Shown here: one piece after another, positions 6,175-9,070 of the stretch
Layout of the letters: the number at the start of each line of letters is the position of its first letter
Position numbering within the stretch: the stretch's first letter is position 1
Source of the DNA: Beijerinckiaceae bacterium
GTDB taxonomy: Bacteria > Pseudomonadota > Alphaproteobacteria > Rhizobiales > Beijerinckiaceae
Length of the DNA: 9,070 nt
NCBI GenBank assembly: GCA_947455285.1
Contig: CANGOK010000125.1
Location: forward strand, 1 to 9,070
Reading direction: 5' to 3'
Translations under genes and position numbers: made by a program
The notes under the pieces: model-generated
Seen by the model: the letters and a program-made list of their open reading frames with translations, nothing else
Databases searched by the model: none
Told to the model about the DNA's origin: nothing

Positions 6175-7155
6175 ATGTTGAAATCAATCACGCGTCGTGA
6201 TGCGCTCGCGGGCGTCAGCTCGACGCTTGCTGTGATGGGAGCGAGCGCGCAGGCGCAAACCTATCCCGCGCGCCAGATCCAAATGATCCTAGGCTTTCCT
6301 CCCGGCCCCGTCGACATCGTCGGCCGGCCAGTGGCGGCGAAGCTGCAGGAGGCCATCGGCCAGACCGTGGTGTTCGAAAACCGCCCCGGCGCCAATGGCG
6401 CCATCGCGACCGAACAGGTCATGCGCGCTGCGCCCGACGGTTATACGATCCTGCTCGCGACCTCGGGGACCCATGTCACCGCCGTGCATCTGACGAAGAA
6501 CCTGCGCTACAACCCGGTGAAGGATTTCGAGCCCATCATCGCGGCGGTCGAGCCGGTGACGTGCCTCGTGGTGCACCCATCCGTCCCAGCCAAAACAGTT
6601 CCGGAATTGATCGCATGGATCAAGGCGAATCCGGGCAAGGCCTCCTACGGGACTTCTGGCACGGGCTCGGTCTTCCACCTCACCGGTGAACTTTTAAAAC
6701 AGACCACAGGCGTGGAAATGACCCACGTGCCGTACAAGGGCCTCGACCCCGCGATGAGCGATCTCATCGCGGGCCATATTCCCATGTCCTTCACCGCGCT
6801 TTCCACCGCCGCGCCGCAGGTCGACGCGGGCAATGTGCGTCTGATCGCCATGCTGGAGCCTGACCGCTTCGCGCGCCGGCCAGATGTGCCATCCATCACC
6901 GAGGCCGTCCCAGCCTTCCGCAAACCGCCCACATGGTTCGGCTTCTTTGCGCCGAAGGGAACTCCTGCCCCGGTCATCGCGAAGCTTAATGAAGCGATTG
7001 GCAAGATCCTCGCAGCCCCCGACATGCAGGCGCGTTTCCAGGATGCCGGCTACGCCATGCTGGGCGGATCGCCGCAACGTCTGCAGGACATGATGGTCGA
7101 TGGCATCGAGCGTTTCGGCGCCATCATCAAGACCGCTGGCATCGAGCCGGAATAA
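6175..7155 (+). CDS. Bug/TctC-family tripartite tricarboxylate transporter substrate-binding protein (orphan)
   Basis: This is a periplasmic receptor of the Bug family (TctC-like), 326 aa and full length. The N-terminus MLKSITRRDALAGVSS is a signal peptide with a twin-arginine and a likely cleavage after AQA (about residues 25-27). Family landmarks are YPARQIQMILGFPPG at the start of the mature protein, VFENRPGANGAIAT (about 64-77), APDGYTILLAT, YNPVKDFEPI, YGTSGTGSVFHL, MTHVPYKG and FGFFAPKGTPAPVIAKLN. The ligand loop reads PPGPVDIVGR, one residue shorter than the usual PPGG-x-x-D-I-x-R. No TctA/TctB membrane genes are present; orphan Bug proteins are common in soil proteobacteria. It is probably cotranscribed with the Rieske oxygenase, so its ligand may be the oxygenase substrate or a related carboxylate. 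The ligand is unknown. Confidence 0.93.
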   Translation: MLKSITRRDALAGVSSTLAVMGASAQAQTYPARQIQMILGFPPGPVDIVGRPVAAKLQEAIGQTVVFENRPGANGAIATEQVMRAAPDGYTILLATSGTHVTAVHLTKNLRYNPVKDFEPIIAAVEPVTCLVVHPSVPAKTVPELIAWIKANPGKASYGTSGTGSVFHLTGELLKQTTGVEMTHVPYKGLDPAMSDLIAGHIPMSFTALSTAAPQVDAGNVRLIAMLEPDRFARRPDVPSITEAVPAFRKPPTWFGFFAPKGTPAPVIAKLNEAIGKILAAPDMQARFQDAGYAMLGGSPQRLQDMMVDGIERFGAIIKTAGIEPE

Positions 7156-7165
7156 GCGCCCTTCG

Positions 7166-7190
7166 CCGCGCCTCAGGTATTGAGGCGCGG
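7166..7190. terminator. Perfect stem-loop between convergent genes, possible bidirectional terminator
   Basis: CCGCGCCTCA-GGTAT-TGAGGCGCGG has a 10-bp perfect stem and a 5-nt loop. It starts 11 nt after the Bug gene stop. On the other strand it contains the last codons and stop of the amidohydrolase gene. No T-tract follows on either side, so it is not a classic Rho-independent terminator. It may still block or stabilise both transcripts. Confidence 0.5.
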
Positions 7191-8273
7191 GATCAGGCGC
7201 AGCGCATTGCCCCGGTCGACGGCCTGACGAACCTCTGGCGTCAGGGTGCGCTCGGACATGTATTTGACAGCCTTTTGCACCGTACCGAAGGGCGCGTCCG
7301 ATCCGAAGAGAATCTGCTTCGAGGTCGCCATGATCGTCAGCGCGGCGAGCGAGGCTTCGGAATTGGCGCTGGCGGTGTCGTAGTGCAGCTTGCGCAGTTC
7401 AGGCAGCAGGCCATCGGGGAAGAATTCCGCGTATTTCTTGTTCTTTCCGATGTTGTCTTCAAGGCGACCCGCCAGCATGGGCGTGGCTCCGCCGCCGTGT
7501 GAGAAGATCCACTTGATGTCCTTGTAGCGATGCACCGCGCCATTGATCATGAGGCTCACGATGGCGCGGGTTGAATCGAAGGGATATTCCTCGGTCTGGG
7601 GCGGCAGATCGGGAATGACATTGCCGCAGCAGGGCGACAACGTGGGATGGAAGAAGACCACCGCCTTGCGCCGGTTCAATTCCTCGAACACCGGCTTGAA
7701 CGCCGCGTCCCCGGGATATTTGCCGTCATAATTGCTGAGCAACCCGATGCCGTCGGCTTTCAGCACATCGAAGGCGTATTCGATCTCTTTCAAACTGCCT
7801 TCAATATCGGGCAGAGGTAGCACGGCGAAAAGGCCGAAACGGCCCGGCCATGTCTTGATCTGTTCGGCCGCGTAATCATTCCACATGCGCGCGAGACGAC
7901 GACCCGCCGCAACATCGCCATACCAGACGCCTGGGGTGGATATGGAGGCGATGGCGGTCTCGACGCCAGCTTCGTCCATTTGCTCAAGCGTGCGCTCCGG
8001 CGTCCAGGCCATGAGCGCGTCAGGGGGCAGATTATGGGCGAAATTCAGCCGATCATGCTCTTCCTTGATGTAGGCTGGCGGCATGAAATGGTGATGGATA
8101 TCGATGCGGCGGGACTTGGCGAGCGGCTTATCCTGAGCCAATCCGGAGCCGGGAAGGCCCGCCAGACCCGCGCAGGCGATGGAGCCCGAAAGAAACGCGC
8201 GCCGCGAACTCAAGGTGCGGGCGCCATGGTGCAGCGGCTCCGCACATGCGCAATCTGGACGTAGAATCGCCAT
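7173..8273 (-). CDS. Tat-exported ACMSD-like amidohydrolase family protein
   Basis: This metal-dependent TIM-barrel hydrolase or decarboxylase belongs to the Amidohydro_2/ACMSD group. It is 366 aa from the chosen start. The N-terminus has an unusually long lead, then the twin-arginine motif SSRRAFLSG (22-30), a hydrophobic stretch and a likely cleavage near GLAQDK (44-49), so export in folded, metal-loaded form is expected. Catalytic-type residues are H60 and H62 in DIHHHF, H209 in VVFFHPT, H259 in FSHGGG and D326 in LFGSDAPFG, the layout seen in ACMSD-type enzymes. I chose the ATG at 8273 because GGAGG lies 5 nt upstream; the ATG at 8288 has no ribosome site and sits ahead of that site. It converges on the Rieske-Bug pair. 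The reaction (decarboxylation or ring/amide hydrolysis) and substrate are not determined by sequence. Confidence 0.9.
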   Translation of the reverse strand: MAILRPDCACAEPLHHGARTLSSRRAFLSGSIACAGLAGLPGSGLAQDKPLAKSRRIDIHHHFMPPAYIKEEHDRLNFAHNLPPDALMAWTPERTLEQMDEAGVETAIASISTPGVWYGDVAAGRRLARMWNDYAAEQIKTWPGRFGLFAVLPLPDIEGSLKEIEYAFDVLKADGIGLLSNYDGKYPGDAAFKPVFEELNRRKAVVFFHPTLSPCCGNVIPDLPPQTEEYPFDSTRAIVSLMINGAVHRYKDIKWIFSHGGGATPMLAGRLEDNIGKNKKYAEFFPDGLLPELRKLHYDTASANSEASLAALTIMATSKQILFGSDAPFGTVQKAVKYMSERTLTPEVRQAVDRGNALRLIPRLNT

Positions 8274-8278
8274 GCCTT

Positions 8279-8283
8279 CCTCC
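8279..8283 (-). promoter_or_regulatory. Ribosome binding site that decides the amidohydrolase start
   Basis: GGAGG on the minus strand, within a longer GGGGGAGGA run (8278-8286), 5 nt before the ATG at 8273. It lies inside the coding frame that would open at 8288, arguing against that longer start. Confidence 0.65.
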
Positions 8284-8299
8284 CCCATTTTTATGACCC

Positions 8300-8328
8300 A
8301 TCATCGCCGGATCTTGTGGTTACGGCAA
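8300..8328 (-). promoter_or_regulatory. Candidate promoter of the amidohydrolase gene
   Basis: On the minus strand TTGCCG (8323-8328) and GATGAT (8300-8305) are 17 bp apart. Each matches the sigma-70 consensus at four of six positions, and the start codon lies about 27 bp downstream of the -10 hexamer. It lies in the 63-bp gap after slyX. Such matches arise by chance fairly often. Confidence 0.25.
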
Positions 8329-8336
8329 GCAGGTTC

Positions 8337-8552
8337 TCAATAGTGGGGTGGCGGCGGCTCGGGGCCTTCACGTTGTGGCATGCTGTTTTGCAGCTCATCA
8401 CGCAGACGCAGCACTTCGCGCTCCAATGCGGTCATTTTCGTCCACTGCGCGGTGATGACCTCGTTCAATTCGGCCACCGTCTTGTCCTGATGCGCCACAT
8501 GCGCCTCAAGATCGTCGAGCCTCATCAGGGCCTGCGCCAGCTTTTCATTCAT
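8337..8552 (-). CDS. slyX: SlyX-family small coiled-coil protein
   Basis: This is a 71-aa cytoplasmic protein, the normal size for SlyX. Residues 1 to about 55 form a heptad-like, charged, leucine-rich coiled coil (LDDLEAHVAHQDKTVAELNE, then ALEREVLRLRDEL). The C-terminus ends in the family hallmark PPPPHY. The molecular role of SlyX is not established. The start ATG has only a weak purine-rich region upstream (GGAA about 9 nt away). It is divergent from the yaiI-like gene across about 75 bp and on the same strand as the amidohydrolase, 63 bp upstream of it. It is probably part of conserved chromosomal flanking DNA and unrelated to the catabolic genes. Confidence 0.92.
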   Translation of the reverse strand: MNEKLAQALMRLDDLEAHVAHQDKTVAELNEVITAQWTKMTALEREVLRLRDELQNSMPQREGPEPPPPHY

Positions 8553-8627
8553 TTCGCGATTCCGGGCCTCTGCTGATGGAAGGTGACCATCTTACAGCGA
8601 TAGCTTACCATCAGGGAAGCGACAGAT

Positions 8628-9070
8628 ATGAGGGCGCCAGCGCAGCCTATGAATGACACGACTGAAAACGGTCCGATCCTGATCATGATCGACGCCGACG
8701 CCTGCCCTGTGAAGAACGAGGCCTATAAGGTCGCCGAACGCTATGGCGTGAAGACCTTCGTCGTCGCCAACAGCTTCATCAATACGCCGCGAGATCCCCT
8801 GATTGAACGCGTCGTCGTTCCCGCAGGCCCCGACGTGGCGGACGACTGGATCGCAGAGCGCGCAAGGCCCGGCGTTGTCGTGGTCACCGCGGACGTGCCG
8901 CTGGCGGCGCGTTGCGTGAGGGCAGGCGCAAACGCCATCGCGCCCAATGGCCGACAATTCACCGAGCAGTCCATGGGCATGACCCTCGCCATGCGCAATC
9001 TCATGGATGACCTGCGCTCGCAAGGCGAGACGACGAAAGGCCCTGCGCCCTTTTCGCCAAAGCAGCGTTC
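8628..9070 (+). CDS. yaiI: YaiI/YqxD (DUF188, UPF0178) family protein, C-terminus cut by window end
   Basis: This is a small cytoplasmic protein of the DUF188 family, which has a PIN-like nuclease fold but no firmly assigned function. I translated it to the window edge: 147 codons from this start, with no stop reached. Family landmarks are DADACPVKNEAYKVAER (22-38), VVANSF (45-50), AGPDVADDWI (66-75), VVTADVPLAARC (86-97) and NGRQFTEQSMG (107-117). E. coli YaiI is about 152 aa, so only a short tail is missing. The start is uncertain. The ATG at 8628 has AGGGA about 10 nt upstream, while the in-frame ATG at 8649 (seven codons later) has no ribosome site at a usual distance. The extra codons include a rare AGG, which weakens the longer choice. 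It is divergent from slyX. Confidence 0.9.
   Translation, partial: MRAPAQPMNDTTENGPILIMIDADACPVKNEAYKVAERYGVKTFVVANSFINTPRDPLIERVVVPAGPDVADDWIAERARPGVVVVTADVPLAARCVRAGANAIAPNGRQFTEQSMGMTLAMRNLMDDLRSQGETTKGPAPFSPKQR

Noticed and set aside
8160..8180. A possible lipoprotein cysteine (C34) in the amidohydrolase signal region
   Set aside because: The residues before it (SIA) do not form a lipobox, since Leu at -3 is missing, and the cysteine lies too close to the twin arginine.
1..9070. CRISPR arrays, transposons, tRNA genes, phage or defence genes
   Set aside because: I read both strands and saw no direct-repeat arrays, terminal inverted repeats, transposase motifs or RNA gene structures.

Overview
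The window is about 9 kb of GC-rich bacterial DNA, densely packed with short intergenic gaps. The protein families and codon use fit an alphaproteobacterium, most likely of the Rhizobiales type; this is judged from sequence style, not from a search. It looks like chromosomal accessory catabolism and transport DNA next to two ordinary housekeeping-type genes. No tRNA, rRNA, CRISPR array, insertion sequence, phage gene or defence system was seen.

Left part (1-2415, minus strand): a NitT/SsuABC-type ABC importer operon, transcribed leftward as binding protein, ATPase, permease. The permease is cut by the window edge. A LysR-type regulator (2537-3445, plus) is divergent from it across a 121-bp gap, and a TATAG-N8-CTATA dyad lies just upstream of the regulator start.

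Middle (3449-4801, minus strand): a two-gene operon, allA (ureidoglycolate lyase) then allE (ureidoglycine aminohydrolase). These enzymes catalyse two late steps of purine/allantoin breakdown, ureidoglycine to ureidoglycolate plus ammonia, then to glyoxylate plus urea. allE ends only 3 bp from the end of the LysR gene.

Right-middle (4996-8273): divergent from allA is a Rieske non-haem iron oxygenase alpha subunit, followed by an orphan Bug/TctC-type periplasmic binding protein. Convergent to these is a Tat-exported ACMSD-like amidohydrolase. The two convergent genes are separated by a perfect 10-bp stem-loop that overlaps the amidohydrolase stop codon. No reductase or ferredoxin for the oxygenase and no TctA/TctB membrane partner for the Bug protein lie in the window.

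Right end (8337-9070): a slyX-like small coiled-coil gene (minus) and a divergent YaiI/YqxD (DUF188) gene cut by the window end.

Taken together, the window carries two uptake proteins of different classes, a regulator, the end of the ureide pathway and an oxygenase/hydrolase pair. A plausible reading is scavenging and breakdown of a nitrogen-containing organic compound feeding the ureide pathway, but the link between the allA-allE half and the oxygenase half rests only on proximity. No clearly novel system was identified; the most unusual points are this gene combination, a shortened ligand-loop motif in the Bug protein, and a few symmetric DNA elements in the intergenic regions.
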